In this document: piece by piece, positions 1 to 12,348 of the stretch | Layout of the letters: the number at the start of each line of letters is the position of its first letter | Position numbering within the stretch: the stretch's first letter is position 1 | From: Sinotaia quadrata | Lineage: Eukaryota; Mollusca; Gastropoda; Architaenioglossa; Viviparidae | Reading direction: 5' to 3' | NCBI GenBank assembly: GCA_028829895.1 | Contig: CM054178.1 | Coordinates: forward strand, 102,600,058-102,664,057 | Length of the DNA stretch: 64,000 nucleotides | The notes under the pieces: generated by a model | What the model was told of the DNA's origin: nothing | Databases searched by the model: none | Seen by the model: only the letters and a program-made list of their open reading frames with translations | Program-made: the position numbers and the translations under genes

Positions 1-254
1 AAGGAATTTGTGTATATTTTGTCTCTCTGGACTTGCCAGGCTGCGACCGTTGATAGGCTGACTACCGGAGTGGTGGTTCTCACAACCCGGTCAGTCTAGT
101 ATGTGGTGCAGGCTGTGAGCTTTACGTTCGTCTGTGTGCATTGGAGAGCGATAGCCGGCCTTGAACTGTTCTACCAACTCGTGAGGCACAGGACGAGGTA
201 GACAAAGTAGGATGCCGATGACATGGATGTGGCAGATAAAATGCCAATTCTACA
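1..254. other. non-coding, nothing recognised
   Basis: Unique-looking sequence ahead of the first repeat array. No splice-bounded open frame, RNA gene or transposon end was recognised. Confidence 0.4.
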
Positions 255-289
255 ACGCATATATATTGACATCCACTAAGTATCATATG

Positions 290-326
<37 letters not shown>

Positions 327-620
327 ACATCGTCTAAGTATCGTGTGAACACACACACACACATATATATATATATATTGACATCCACTAAGTATCATGT
401 GAACACACACACATATATATTGACATCCACTAAGTATCATGTGAACACACACACATATATATTGACATCCACTAAGTATCATATGAACACACACATATAT
501 ATATATTGACATCGTCTAAGTATCGTGTGAACACACACACACATATATATTGACATCCACTAAGTATCATGTGAACACACACACATATATATATATTGAC
601 ATCTAATGAGTATCGTGTGA

Positions 621-658
<38 letters not shown>

Positions 659-720
659 TGACATCCACTGAGTATCGTGTGAACACACACACACATATAT
701 ATATATATATATTGACATCC
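255..720. repeat. compound (CA)n/(TA)n minisatellite
   Basis: About ten copies of a 40-60 bp unit. Each has a core TGACATCCACTAAGTATC followed by a GTGAAC, (AC)n, (AT)n tail. Unit length varies because the dinucleotide tails vary. Several copies carry CGTCTAAG in place of CCACTAAG, so at least two sub-variants are interspersed. The open frames seen here are a consequence of the repeat. Confidence 0.9.
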
Positions 721-1264
721 ACTTTAAGCATGTAAAAATAAGGAAAGACAGATGATAAATAAACAACGATGAAAAATAAAAAAGAATGAGTTATAATTAT
801 GAACATACTTAACATATATATCTAAACATGTTCATAATTATAATTTCAACTACTTATACATGATTTAAATTATAAGTTCAACCTGACTGACCTTTCTCGG
901 CAAAAAGACCTTTTTACGTGTCATTTTCTGGGAAAAGATGGCAGGATGGTCCTATTATGACAGCGACTGTCTGGACTCTAAACCGTGAGGCGATTTTTCA
1001 CGTGGAGAGGGATAGTCACATGGTCAGTCTGGCTAAATATCTGAAATATTATTACAACCTGACCCAGAAGACGGGCCGATTTGTATAACATCCCCAGGGC
1101 CTCTCTCAAAATGGGAGATGGTATGTAGATGTGAAGATCTAAGGTTCGGCTTACACTACTTAAGACGCATGAGTTTGACAGTAGATTCTAACGCTAGAGT
1201 CAAAAGATGAATGTAAAATAGGCGACCAGATCTCGTACCGTGACAGTGTGTCTCTTTCTCCCTC
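721..1264. other. non-coding stretch with a 16-bp inverted repeat
   Basis: No gene seen. It contains a perfect inverted repeat, TTATAATTATGAACAT at 791-806 and its complement at 828-843, with a 21-nt loop. This may be a MITE relic or a simple AT hairpin. Confidence 0.4.
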
Positions 1265-1463
1265 TGTGTGTGTGTGTGTGTGTGTGTGTGTTTATTTGTT
1301 TGTATATATGTGCTTATATATGTTTTATGTGTATATGAGAGGTGTATATAGAACATGACAATATGAGTATGTAGTTATTTGTGTGCAGAGGAGCCAGCGG
1401 GTTTGTCTTTGTGTGTGTCTGTAGAGTATGCAGATAAAAGTAGCAAATGTTTATAATTGATTG

Positions 1464-1516
<53 letters not shown>
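1265..1516. repeat. two (GT)n microsatellites
   Basis: (GT)n runs at about 1265-1291 and 1465-1516, separated by about 170 bp of GT-biased sequence. They create apparent His/Thr-rich frames on the opposite strand that are not genes. Confidence 0.9.
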
Positions 1517-1518
<2 letters not shown>

Positions 1519-1746
1519 CCTGTAATGGCAGTGGATAGAGATGCATTCATCTTATACGTATATCTATATGTACGTGTACGACTGGCGGATATAGATACGT
1601 ATATTTGGTGTAGATTTCTACAGCACATACCTTTCTTTTTGTGAATGCTTTTTGTATGAGCAATAGATACGTTTATCACATAAAACAAAAACAAAGCGAG
1701 CACAAAACCGACGTCTAAACCCTATGGTAACTTTTAGTTCATCTGT

Positions 1747-2336
1747 GGGCCGCTAGCCTTTGGTCCAGTTTTCTCTCATTGCCATCAACTCAGTACGACA
1801 TTTCTGTGGGCCGCTAGCCTTTGGTCCAGTTTTCTCTCATTGCCATCACCTCAATACGACATTTCTGTGGGCCGCTAGCCTTTGGTCCAGTTTTCTCTCA
1901 TTGCCATCACCTCAATACGACATTTCTGTGGCCGCTAGCCTTTGGTCCAGTTTTCTCTCATTGCCATCAACTCAGTACGACATTTCTGTGGGCCGCTAGC
2001 CTTTGGTCCAGTTTTCTCTCATTGCCATCACCTCAGTACGACATTTCTGTGGGCCGCTAGCGTTTGGTCCAGTTTTCTCTCATTGCCATCACCTCAGTAC
2101 GACATTTCTGTGGGCCGCTAGCCTTTGGTCCAGTTTTCTCTCATTGCCATCACCTCAATACGACATTTCTGTGGCCGCTAGCCTTTGGTCCAGTTTTCTC
2201 TCATTGCCATCAACTCAGTACGACATTTCTGTGGGCCGCTAGCCTTTGGTCCAGTTTTCTCTCATTGCCATCACCTCAGTACGACATTTCTGTGGGCCGC
2301 TAGCCTTTGGCACAGTTTTCTCTCATTGCCATCACA
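1747..2336. repeat. 61-bp minisatellite, about 9.7 copies
   Basis: Tandem copies of a 61-bp unit starting GGGCCGCTAGCCTTTGG. Diagnostic variants are AACTCAG, CCTCAAT or CCTCAGT near the unit end, and a one-base deletion giving TGTGGCCGC. A block of four units appears twice in the same variant order (period about 243 bp), indicating segmental amplification of a multi-unit block. The last unit is diverged (GGCACAG, CACAGCAG). A poly-T run follows at about 2365-2384. Confidence 0.95.
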
Positions 2337-3419
2337 GCAGATTTTCTACGCTAAAACCTGTTCCCCCTTTTTTTTTTTTTTTTTGAGGCCTCGTACGTTC
2401 ACTGATTAAGCCAGCCTTTATCAACCTTTAACCCTAAATTCAGGGAATGCTTGCATCAAAATTACTATATCTACGATGCTTATTCCTTTTCAATCACGAT
2501 CTCTCAGGGAACCCTTAGTGACCTCTTGCGGAACCCCTGCTGAGGAAGGTCGCCTTAAGCATTGATCCAACGCTGTTCTATTTTCAAAGGATGAAAAACA
2601 ATAAAAAAATGAAGAGATTCTACTAAGTGGAATAGTTGCTATTTTTCATCCCTTATCTCCAGATGCCCGCTCTAGCTGTCGCACACAAAACATTTTCTCT
2701 TTTCAACGAAAAATAATACAATAAATTTTCATTTGCATTTATTTTCCCTGAAGCGTATTATATCTTTAAGACCTTGCTAAATTGCATGGTAAGCTATGTT
2801 CGCTTAGCTTATGTGTTTGCGAGGGTGTTCGCTTCTAGAGAAAAATATAGAAATTATCTTAAATGTTTGATTGATTGATTTATTTGTTTTAGAAGTCGGC
2901 TGGTCAGTTCAAAATTATTTTGGGGTGAATACTCGAAGGAGCGTTCACAGTTTGTTTTGAACTGAATGTGGAGACCAAAATTGCCGTTTACAGTCCGATG
3001 AGACACTAGATCCGGTTTCGTTTCAAAGCGCCCGCCACTGATAGCCCCGGTTCCATTGCGCCATCCCGAGGGAAATATATAGAATTGGTATCTTGCGTTT
3101 AGTCTTATGTCTTGTCCAGGGAGTCTTTCGCCTAATTATTATGTATCATCACACCGCCAAATGATTTCTGGGATGACAGCGCGCACGCACCCCCGCACCC
3201 CTCACCCTCACCCACCCACACACACACTAGCGCGCGAACAATGCGATACTTGAAAACCTTAAACAACTGTGGGGCTAAGTGGCTAAGAGTAAATATATAT
3301 CGAATAATCTAAATAAACAAAGACTATCATAGTTTCAATACGGATTTAATACAAGAGTAGAGTCCTACGGTTATATTTAATGTCAGTGTCAAAAATTGCT
3401 TTTATTAGCGAAATAATTC
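2337..3419. other. non-coding; possible hAT-like and SINE-like relics
   Basis: No exon was recognised. The segment at about 2413-2560 (CAGCCTTTATCAACCTTT, later GGAACCCCTGCTGAGGA) resembles terminal regions of hAT elements, but no matching second end was found. At 3014-3072, - strand, GGATGGCGCAATGG followed by a degenerate B-box-like stretch could be a decayed tRNA-derived SINE head. Both are weak. Confidence 0.3.
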
Positions 3420-3835
3420 ACTAGACAGCACATATTCAGGAATCCATTTACACACATACACTCGAACACACGCACACAATTCCACTGTCGCTTAAAGGAA
3501 CCCAAGCACACAAAATGTACCCAAACACACAGACACATGTACACACACAATTCCAATGTCGTTTGAAGGAACCCAAACACAGAAATGTACCAAAACACAC
3601 ACACACACACACACACTTATACACACAACACACAATTCAACTATTGCTAGAAGGAACCCAAACACGCAAATGTACGGTAGCACACAGACACACAATTCGC
3701 TTGAAGGAACACAAATTAATATACTCAAACACACAGACACACGTAGACACACACAACACACATACACTGTTCGACTGTCGCTTGAAGGAACCCAAACGCA
3801 AATGTACGGTAGCACACGAGTCAACTGTCGCTTTA
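3420..3835. repeat. degenerate 60-90 bp CA-rich minisatellite
   Basis: About five or six imperfect copies of a unit with GTCGCTTGAAGGAACCCAAA, then AAATGTAC, then a CACACA tail. Copies differ in tail length. The predicted Cys/Val-rich or His/Thr-rich frames on both strands follow from the repeat and are not genes. Confidence 0.85.
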
Positions 3836-4485
3836 TTGACCACTCGCGTCCGTGCGTGCATCCCTCATGCCGTCACTGATGTTAAATCTACCAAGAATTA
3901 TATTTTCTCCATTATTTTTCTACCGTGTGCGTGCGTGTGTGTGCGCGCGCATGTGTGAGAGTGACTTGCGAGCGCGTTTCGTTGCTTCTGGTTATCTGTT
4001 AAGATAAAATTGGCGCATAACATTTGAATGACTGTTTCGGTACACCCGGTCGACATGATAACTTGTGTTTGTTGTGTGCGTGCAAACCAAGCGCGTGCAG
4101 GGTAGGCACGTGGATACATGTATGCCGAATAATTAAGGTCACATTGTGTCATTGTGAATCACAAATCTCATGCCCCGCCCCCCGCTTTCTTTCTGCCTCC
4201 ACCCCTCCACATCATTTCTTTCATTTTATTTCCTCTGCAAACACATGACAGTCTCATAACTGGTAGTGGGGTTTCCTGAAACACTAAATTTGATGTGACT
4301 GCTGTGATCACTTTGTTCTTTCCCCTTGATTTTCTTTGACTTCAGTTTTAAAGTTAAAAATTGATAGAGGTCGGCGGGGGTCTTCAGCAGCTGAGAAATA
4401 AAACGTGCTTGAATCTTTGCAAGTTGTAGTGTCTCATTCAATGTGAGTCTTCTCAGATTATTAGTTTCATTTTCTTTGAAAATTT
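3836..4485. other. non-coding, nothing recognised
   Basis: Mixed sequence with a short GT/GC alternating run near 3924-3950. No gene or transposon signature was seen. Confidence 0.4.
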
Positions 4486-4652
4486 AGACTTTTGGTTGTA
4501 TTGGCTCATGTTAACATTTAGACATTTGGTTGTATTGGTTCATGTTAACATTTAGACTTTTGGTTGTATTGGCTCATGTTAACATTTAGACATTTGGTTG
4601 TATTGGTTCATGTTAACATTTAGACATTTGGTTCTATTGGTTCATTTAACAT
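4486..4652. repeat. 34-bp minisatellite, 5 copies
   Basis: Five tandem copies of a 34-bp unit (AGACATTTGGTTGTATTGG, then TTCATGTTAACATTT). Copies alternate between GGCTCATG and GGTTCATG and between AGACTTTT and AGACATTT. The last copy has a TTCTATT variant and a shortened end. Confidence 0.9.
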
Positions 4653-5289
4653 TCATCAATTGTTTGAATTTCAAATATACTTCTTTTATTAGAGACATAA
4701 TTACTCTACTCATCCGTACTTTAATGACGTAAACACTTGGATTATCAAATAATAGCGAATAGAAAAAAAATCGATAAAATGTTGAGTTTAACAGAAATTT
4801 TACAAAAAGGTTAGTTTCTTTCGTCACCTGATCGCACAAATTAGTGTGTATTCCTGTGAACGTTATTTAAGTCTTAATATAATCTGTATATTTCGTGTTT
4901 AAAAAATAATTATTAGTATTAACATATTAGAGAGAGATAATGAAATACACACTAGCAGATTAACCGCTCCTTCTTCGTTCTCCTTCCAAATGATCTTTTA
5001 TCCTAAATTCAAAGAAACTATCAACATTCCAGATACTTTTAAAGACACCTTTTTTTTATTAGCATTATTGCTGTGATATTCCAAATTAATCCACTCATCG
5101 TTAATTTTAGAGTAAACACTTAGCAAGTCACTTCATGATATTGGAAGATTCAAGATTTGTTTGTATTCGTTTGAAAAAAAATAATCTAAATTTCCACTGA
5201 AAAAGAAAATTTATTCATTTTCGTGTTGCAAGACGATCCAGTCATTCTCTTTCTTTTTATAACATTGTTGCATTTCTCATGTTGCGAAA
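4653..5289. other. AT-rich non-coding, nothing recognised
   Basis: AT-rich sequence without recognisable genes or element ends. Confidence 0.4.
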
Positions 5290-5720
5290 AGAGTCACGTA
5301 CTCACTTTCAGTGTTTACTGGAAGCTTCGCGTAATTTTCATGCTAAAACATTGATGTTGTTCTCATGTTGACAAAATATTCATTTTCTACTTGGGTGTTT
5401 GTTATTTTAATCATTGTTGCATATCCTCATGCTGCAGTGTCAGTGTTTGTGAGAAGCTTACTGTACTTTCATATTTGAAAGACTTTCATGTACTTTTCAT
5501 TTTAATAATAAGAATTATTTCATTGTTGTTAGAATGTTTTCCATGTTGGTTATCAGATAAACGTACTTTTATTTTAGTAAGTACATTTATTTCCATGTTG
5601 TCAAGTTTTCCATGCTATTATAAGACAAACGTATTTTCATTTTAGTAAAAAGATTCATTCTCCGTGCTATCAGGTTTTCCATGTTGTTCGAAGACAGACA
5701 AATGTATTTTCATTTTGTGA
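5290..5720. repeat. degenerate repeat with TTTTCATGTTG motif
   Basis: Irregularly spaced, diverged copies of segments resembling GTATTTTCATTTTAGTAA and TTTTCCATGTTGTTC. This looks like an old tandem array of about 60 bp period. Best preserved at 5560-5720. Confidence 0.5.
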
Positions 5721-6820
5721 ATCTATAATCAAGAGGATCTGCAGTAGCCTGAATTGTTGATGAATTGATGTGAAACAGTTTTGTGTCAAGCGTTTTTCGA
5801 TTAGAGTCATCATTGCTCCGAAATCGTCATTATCGGTGATCTTCCTTATCGTTCTTCTTACTATTCTTCTTTTTCCTTTTCTCCTTCTTCTTCTCCTTCT
5901 TTTTATCATTATTATTGGCATTGGCAGAAATTAGTCGCTAATGCTTACAATCCAGAAGTGAATGCATGCAAAATAACACTTTTTATATCCCTCTCGATGA
6001 GATAACAATGACAGCCTTGAGAAGTATCAGGTTCGTGGGTATCCCAGATGCTTAACGTCCGCTACCACAATTGTTGATTTCGCAAAAGGATGTTATTGAT
6101 ATCGGAGGAGAGATAGTGCAGGCATAACAGTCAGTGGGCGATAAGAGGATAAGAAGATAATAGGATAAGAGTCATGGATTATTTTGATGCAATATTGAGA
6201 ACGTAGTCTGGAATGGTCAGTTTCACCCCAATATGCAATTCGATTTCAATGTATCTCCTTATTGGTAAGTTTACTTAAGGTTCCTTCGCTGTTTAGAGTC
6301 TTCAGGTTCGCGTCAACACTATTTCGTGACAGAGGTCAATTCAAGTGTTTGCCGTCAGTTGTCGAAATAATGCATAACAGTGAATCTTTATCAAGAAAGA
6401 ATTTTATGAACAGTTAGCAAAGTTATTAGGTTCACCCCTCTTTAAGACTTAACGGAGGGAATTGCAGGCTTTTTAACCATGCGCCAATCGGCTTATAGTA
6501 AGTTTGTTTAAAGGTTATTTTAGACGCGAGAGTGTCTTCTGGCTTCTTTGTTTTCATCTAACTGAGCCGTCTTTAGGTTTTCGTGGTAGTCGTGTGTCAT
6601 CGATAGCATGATGATAACTTGACGACAAGTTGGTACGTATGGTAATAATGTTGCCTGATTTGTACATTCACGCAATAAGAACCACAATAGGTCGTATGCT
6701 ATGAATTGAACGCCAGTAATTTATTTACATCAGTCAACAAAGACTCTCTTTACTTTTCTGAAATGACAAGATGTGAGCAGACATAAACGTGATTATGCCC
6801 ATGCCATGACAGAAGATAAT
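5721..6820. other. non-coding, nothing recognised
   Basis: No supported gene. A good donor-like GTAAGT lies at 6265 and another at about 6499, but neither has a convincing upstream acceptor with Cys-rich coding sequence. See the rejected list. Confidence 0.35.
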
Positions 6821-6912
6821 GAGTGTGAGGGTGTGTAGGCTTGGGGGTACAATGTTTGGTCATGACTAAACACACGTTATGGCAGGTGATAAAGGGAGGT
6901 CCAATCTTTGGT

Positions 6913-7109
6913 CCTGCGAGCAATGTTCCCTCTAGTCTAGGTGGAGTCTAAGGTGCGCGGCCACGAAGGTCATTAGAAAGTGCCGCGCAGAAGTTTGAAA
7001 ATTCCGCACACAAGTTTTGATAGCAAGCTCAAACAACCTCCAGTTCCGCGCACACAGGGAAATGTTCCGCGCACAGAGGGAAAATATTAGAGGGAACGTT
7101 GCTTGCGAG
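6913..7109. mobile_element. hAT-type MITE with 8-bp target duplication
   Basis: The element itself spans 6921-7101 (181 bp). Its ends are inverted: CAATGTTCCCTCTA on the left and TAGAGGGAACGTTG on the right. It is flanked by near-identical 8-bp direct repeats, CCTGCGAG (6913-6920) and CTTGCGAG (7102-7109), as expected for hAT integration. The interior has no coding capacity but repeats CCGCGCACA-type motifs. It sits inside a diverged unit of the adjacent 85-bp satellite. Confidence 0.85.
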
Positions 7110-7120
7110 GCACTTTCTAT

Positions 7121-7543
7121 GATGAATTATGACTAAACACCTGTTACGAGAGATGATATTGAGCTAGGAAGGTACAATCTTTGGTCATGACGAAACACTT
7201 ACTGTGATGAATTATGACTAAACACCTGCTACAAGAGATGATATTGAGCTAGGAAGGTACAATCTTTGGTCATGACGAAACACTTACTGTGATGAATTAT
7301 GACTAAACACCTGTTATGAGAGATGATATTGAGCTAGGAAGGTACAATCTTTGGTCATGACGAAACACTTACTGTGATGAATTATGACTAAACACCTGTT
7401 ACGAGAGATTATATTGAGCTAGGAAGGTACAATCTTTGGTCATGACGAAACACTTACTGTGATGAATTATGACTAAACGCCTGTTACGAGAGATTATATT
7501 GAGCTAGGAAGGTACAATCTTTGGTCATGACCAAGCACGTGAC
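7121..7543. repeat. 85-bp minisatellite, 5 copies
   Basis: Copies start at 7121, 7206, 7291, 7376 and 7461, spaced exactly 85 bp. The unit contains GATGAATTATGACTAAACAC and GAGCTAGGAAGGTACAATCT. A diverged ancestral-looking unit (GTACAATGTTTGGTCATGAC) lies upstream at about 6840-6912. Expansion therefore affected only the copies to the right of the MITE. Confidence 0.95.
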
Positions 7544-7665
7544 AGACGTTAAAGAATTTATCAGATGGGAAGAAATAACATATAATAATTAGATTATGTG
7601 CATTCAGTTACCTTTTGAAGATTTGTTGCAAGTGCTAACAAAGTAAAATTAACTTTTTGTTGCAG

Positions 7666-7730
7666 CTTATCTAGTTATAGATGTGTACGACTCAAGCAGA
7701 GAGCAGACCAGGTCTTCGAGATTCGCATCG
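7666..7730 (+). CDS. probable internal exon of Cys-rich surface protein gene
   Basis: This 65-nt exon is bounded by a good acceptor (TTTTTGTTGCAG) and a consensus donor (GTAAGT). It is open only in the frame that begins with one base finishing a split codon and ends with one base left over. The 21 codons read LSSYRCVRLKQ... QVFEIRI. The Y-x-C followed by a basic stretch and a hydrophobic strand resembles the end of the N-terminal (DUF7044-type) domain that precedes the DUF7043/7042-type domain in this family. The trailing phase fits the exon at 45248 exactly and would give an Ala at the junction. Upstream exons with the signal peptide are probably left of the window. Linkage across 37.5 kb is inferred. 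Alternatively it is the tail of a separate paralogue, or a chance splice-bounded frame. Confidence 0.55.
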
Positions 7731-10140
7731 GTAAGTTTTTTAAAACTGTTTTTGGTAATTAATTATGTAAGATCCAGTGGTCATTAACAAGCCATCTAAT
7801 TAATCTTCGTAAGTCGTCATGCAAAGATTCTGTGACAGACTTCTGACTGAATTCTGTGTCACGAACTCCTGACCCACATCCAAAACTCGAATATCATATT
7901 CGAATTGAATTCCTTTGTTAGAACCCTCCCGTCATGCACCGCATGAGGAAAAAACAATAGTGAGTTCATCCCTTGTTATGTAACTTTAGACAACAGTCGA
8001 GAAAGTTCGAATCAACAACATACTTCATGATCTAGTCATGTGATGCATTCATGCACTACAATAAATACTCTTGATGCGGTAATATTCTTTACTCGCTACC
8101 CCAGACCGGCCGACATACACACGAGCACCTTGCTAGTCGCCAAATATCTTGCTGAGTTGAAAGGAACATAGGAACCCGTATCTTGTGCAGTAAAGTCTAC
8201 TTTAAGAAGGTAACACGTCTACTTCTTACAATGATATTGCATTTTACTATTTGTATTTTTGTATATGAATTTATGTATGTATTTTATGCGAATTATTATA
8301 ATTCTCTTCCAAGCATACGTGATTCGATAGAATGACTAAAGCCTAAAGATTTCATTGTATATAAATTAATTGTAACCTTTTGACTTTAATTTGTATAAAC
8401 CTTAATTCTCTTGTGCCACAGAACGTCTGTGCACGTTGCGAATTTTCATGTAATTCAAATGATTCTCTTGCGAGTAATTTCATTGTTAATTCGTAAAGCG
8501 CTCATATTTAATTTGAATTATATTTTATTCTCTTTGTATGAATTCCATTTTTGATGAAGTAATGTTTGGAAATTCATACGTTCATGTAATGTTAAAAATA
8601 ACACACATGTGAATTATATTGTATCTTTTATGAATATAAATATATTATAAAAGACACGATAGTCGAAGATTTAAAACTAAGTGCATTGTATCAATCACAC
8701 GTGCTTGGATGATTTGCGAAAATAAACGCAAATCACTCATAGAAACCACGCTATTATTCCAGATCTGGTTCGTTTTCATCTTCTCTGCCTTATAATACGT
8801 TCTACTTATTATTGCCACCTTCGCATCACTTGGGTGCTTGTTCCTTTGCTCAACTCTGGACGAACAACGTACAATTCCGTGTCGCCATTGTTGTTGGTGC
8901 TATGCTATGACGGATTGCTAGTGTGACAAGTCGGGAGACGACAAGGTTACTGGAAGCTACGATCGTACAGTGCAAGCATCGCTTGATATGTGGAAGGATC
9001 GAACTGTCCTTAGACCACCGGTACATCAAGACTACTGAGAAAGATGACTAACTAAAACCGAACTCTGAATCAATCGAAAGTGCTGGCAAAAATAACTCTT
9101 TAAACACTAACACTCAAGCAGATTGAACTCGCCATAGTTTAGATCTGAAGCTGTGTCTTCGTAATTGATTGTTATTGTTAAATATTAACTATTAAATTCT
9201 TTATTGTTAATACCTCTTTCGTAGTGATTTTTATGCATATAGACCTAATTCATTGTTTGGATGGGGGATCGACTGAGCTAAATGAACCTTTTGAATGCGT
9301 AAAGATTTAAGAGAGTGTTAACGGTTTCCAAACCGGCTATTGTACACAAGTTGTCTGTTCGTGAATCTGTTTGTCTGTACTACAAAGGCGCATTTTCATA
9401 TGAGACGAAAGATAATTTGAGCAACCAGTCTGTTTAGGGAAAGAGGAGAAATTAATTTATCTAATTAAATTAAAGTTCTGTAAAATTCCTAAGCAGGGTC
9501 TTTAAATAAATACTGGACATGTAACAGATTCCAAACTTCGTTTCTCTTCAAAGAAATTAGATCATTATTAAACTCTTTAGCGGAGGCTTTCACTAAATTC
9601 ATATTTGTGAACTAACATCTAAATGATTCTTAAGATTTAAAATGACGTCAGGTTTTCTGGAACTAACAGTTAAAGGATTTCTAAGGATAAAATTACTATA
9701 TACTTAATGTTAGTTTGAATTATTCCTATGGATAAAATGACTATTATATTCATGTTAGTATAAATTATTCCTATGGATGAAATGACTATATATTTATATT
9801 AGTTTCAAAACCTTTACTGTTTACGATTTTATAATGACAACGGAAGCAAAGCCTACAACAGCAGCACACTAACAGTTTAATATAATGGAGACATTAAAAG
9901 ATTCATTATCACTTCTTATAACCAAGTCCTCTTCTGCCCCCCTCCCCTCTTAAAAAACATAATAATAAATTAAAAAGACACAAAGAATAGGAAATAAACG
10001 TATACTCTGGATATATGTATGTATATCTGTATGTATGTGTGTATTTCAGAAGGGTTAAGATTTCTGTTCCCTGACATAAAAAAATATTATTCTGAACTCA
10101 CTTTTAGAAAAATTAAAATAAGCATTTAGAGTATATCCCA
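7731..10140. other. AT-rich intronic stretch, nothing firm
   Basis: No gene was seen. The interval 7970-8880 has a loosely LTR-like arrangement (TGTTATGTAAC start, TATA-like AATAAATAC), but no partner copy or primer site was found. Short imperfect repeats around CCTATGGATAAAATGACTAT occur at 9690-9800. Confidence 0.35.
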
Positions 10141-10292
10141 TCGTGTATCATGAGTTTTAGGGGTAGTGGATACGTGGAATGAAATATATTTGTGTATCAT
10201 GAGTTTTAGGGGTAGTGGATACGTGGAATGAAATATATTTGTGTATCATGAGTTTTAGGGGTAGTGGATTCGTGGAATGAAATATATTTGTG
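10141..10292. repeat. 49-bp minisatellite, 3 copies
   Basis: Three tandem copies of TATCATGAGTTTTAGGGG... with 49-bp spacing (starts 10146, 10195, 10244). The third has GGATTCG in place of GGATACG. Confidence 0.9.
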
Positions 10293-10328
10293 TTTTTGTG
10301 TGCTTTCAAGTAAAAAGAGAGTGAAAGA

Positions 10329-10330
<2 letters not shown>

Positions 10331-10373
<43 letters not shown>

Positions 10374-10396
10374 AGTGAGTGAGTGAGTGAGTGAGA
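10331..10396. repeat. (GT)n followed by (GAGT)n microsatellite
   Basis: (GT)n at 10331-10369 runs directly into about six GAGT units, a compound microsatellite. Confidence 0.95.
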
Positions 10397-12094
10397 GACA
10401 GAGCGTGAACTAATCCCAGAATTCAGAATGGTAATTTTTCTAAATCTGTATCTATTATTCACTTGAAGCAAATATAAAATGAAAATAAAATAAAAGGCCT
10501 GCGGCATTTCGCACACTAAAAATAAAATGTTCCTACTATACTAAAAAGCTTCTAAAAAGCTTTCTTGACAACAATAGCACGGGTAATGTAGTTTACATGC
10601 AAATGACCCCAGTCGATTCTTGCTTCCTTTCCACATTTTTTTAAATTCTATTTTTTGTCTTATTTTTTCTCTATTGGCAATCAAGTATTTTTTCAACATA
10701 TCACCGATGCCAGAAATAAAAAGAAATAGACATCAACCAAAGAAATTTATATTGTACATAGAAAAATAAGCGTTCGTTCACTTTCGTGCGCTGATTTTGC
10801 ATAGAGCCATCCAAAAGTCGAGCATTCGTGTCTTGTAGAACTACAAGATACGTGACTCTCTCGTTTACCTTTTCAATAAATTCACTTTTAATAAGCCAGT
10901 ATGATAAAACACCTAGTATTAATATAAACTAAATTTTAATAAACAATATCCACACAAAACTGTAATCTCTAATGATGTTCACTCCTGCACTTCTGTCTAA
11001 AATGAAACTTTAAGGAATGATTGTATATATTAAAACAAGAACAAGAATTGATGAAGAAATAAAACCTCATGAACAAACACTCAAACTAAAAAAAAAAAAT
11101 GCAGTAAAACGACATGTATAGCAAAGGGAACAAAAAAAAAACAAACCCCAAACCCACCAACTTCAATGATCCATCCACCTTCTCTAGAAGCTTTTGAAAA
11201 GACTCCGAAGACATGACGGAAGTTGTAGGAACAGGAAGGTGCTAAGACGACCATTTTCAAAATCCCGAAAACGACTCTTCGATTGTTAGCATGGCGTTTC
11301 AGACTATTGCCTGCCGCATTAATGGACGGTACTCCTAAAACCATGTTCGGTAGTTAGTAGATTTTGAAGGGGTAGGGTACGGAGATGGTGTAGGGACATC
11401 GTTCATTTGGATAGATTAAAAAGATTCTTCCGGAAGAATGAGGTGGTTTAGAAAGAATTTATTGGTTCTGCCAATGTTAACTCTTTCCCTTCTGGATGTA
11501 GAAAATTAATAATATCCACAACCACGCGCACTCCTTTCTAACAAATGATCTTTTGTAATATTTATTTAGGTATTACGAGACTCATATATGAATGTAAGCA
11601 TTTTATTACCACACTCAACAGTATCTTGCTGTTCTCGAATAGATGAATAGATTAATCATTGTTGAGCACATAAAAAATATGTAAGTAAACAGAAAGGAAA
11701 TTAATAAGTTATTTTATTGTGATTTTGCTATTAAGAAATATAATGAAATCCCTAGAAATTTACCTCGGATACTGAGATTATAAGAAGGCGTACTTTAGGG
11801 TACAGAGAATGCTAGCTGGTTTGATACAGGGTATAGAGATCCTAGTAACTATAGCTCAGAATATAGACATCCCTAGAAAGGCAAGAGTTAAAATCATAGA
11901 AGGCATGATAAAGAGTGTATAGACATCCCTAATATACTTCTCTCTGAATAAGAAGATCCCAGATAAGTATAAAATCAAAATGAAAAAAATATTTACATTG
12001 TGCTAGAGGGTGTAAATCCTAGGAGCTTGTTGTTAGGGTACAGAGCTCACAGAGATCAGTAGCATGATTAATATAGAGCAGTGGCGTAACTATT
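10397..12094. other. non-coding, nothing recognised
   Basis: AT-rich sequence. Weak, irregular repetition of 'AGATCCCTAG/ACATCCCTAG'-like phrases at 11780-12050 suggests a decayed tandem array. No gene or mobile element could be defined. Confidence 0.35.
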
Positions 12095-12128
12095 GCGCGC
12101 GCGCGCGCACACACACACACACACACGC
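12095..12128. repeat. (GC)n(AC)n microsatellite
   Basis: Alternating GC run passing into an AC run, a potential Z-DNA-forming purine-pyrimidine tract. Confidence 0.9.
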
Positions 12129-12250
12129 ACTGCAGACCCAGCCCTGCATGGGGCCATTGACAGAAGGGGCCTATATTTGCTCCTGTAAAAAAATTGCACT
12201 TGAAATTTGAAAACTATAAACATGGTAAAGTTTGCGCAAGGCGCAGGACA

Positions 12251-12255
<5 letters not shown>

Positions 12256-12343
<88 letters not shown>
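12256..12343. repeat. (GA)n microsatellite, about 88 bp
   Basis: Uninterrupted GA dinucleotides. They cause Glu/Arg and Ser/Leu repeat frames on the two strands that are not genes. Confidence 0.97.

Positions 12344-12348
<5 letters not shown>

Noticed and set aside
6221..6264. Possible upstream exon ending TATTG|GTAAGT, whose phase would join the exon at 7666
   Set aside because: The donor and phase fit, but the only acceptor (GGTCAG) lacks a pyrimidine tract, and the peptide lacks the Cys/Trp pattern expected of the family's N-terminal domain.
7974..8880. Possible LTR with TATA-like box
   Set aside because: No second copy in the window, no primer site and no target duplication.
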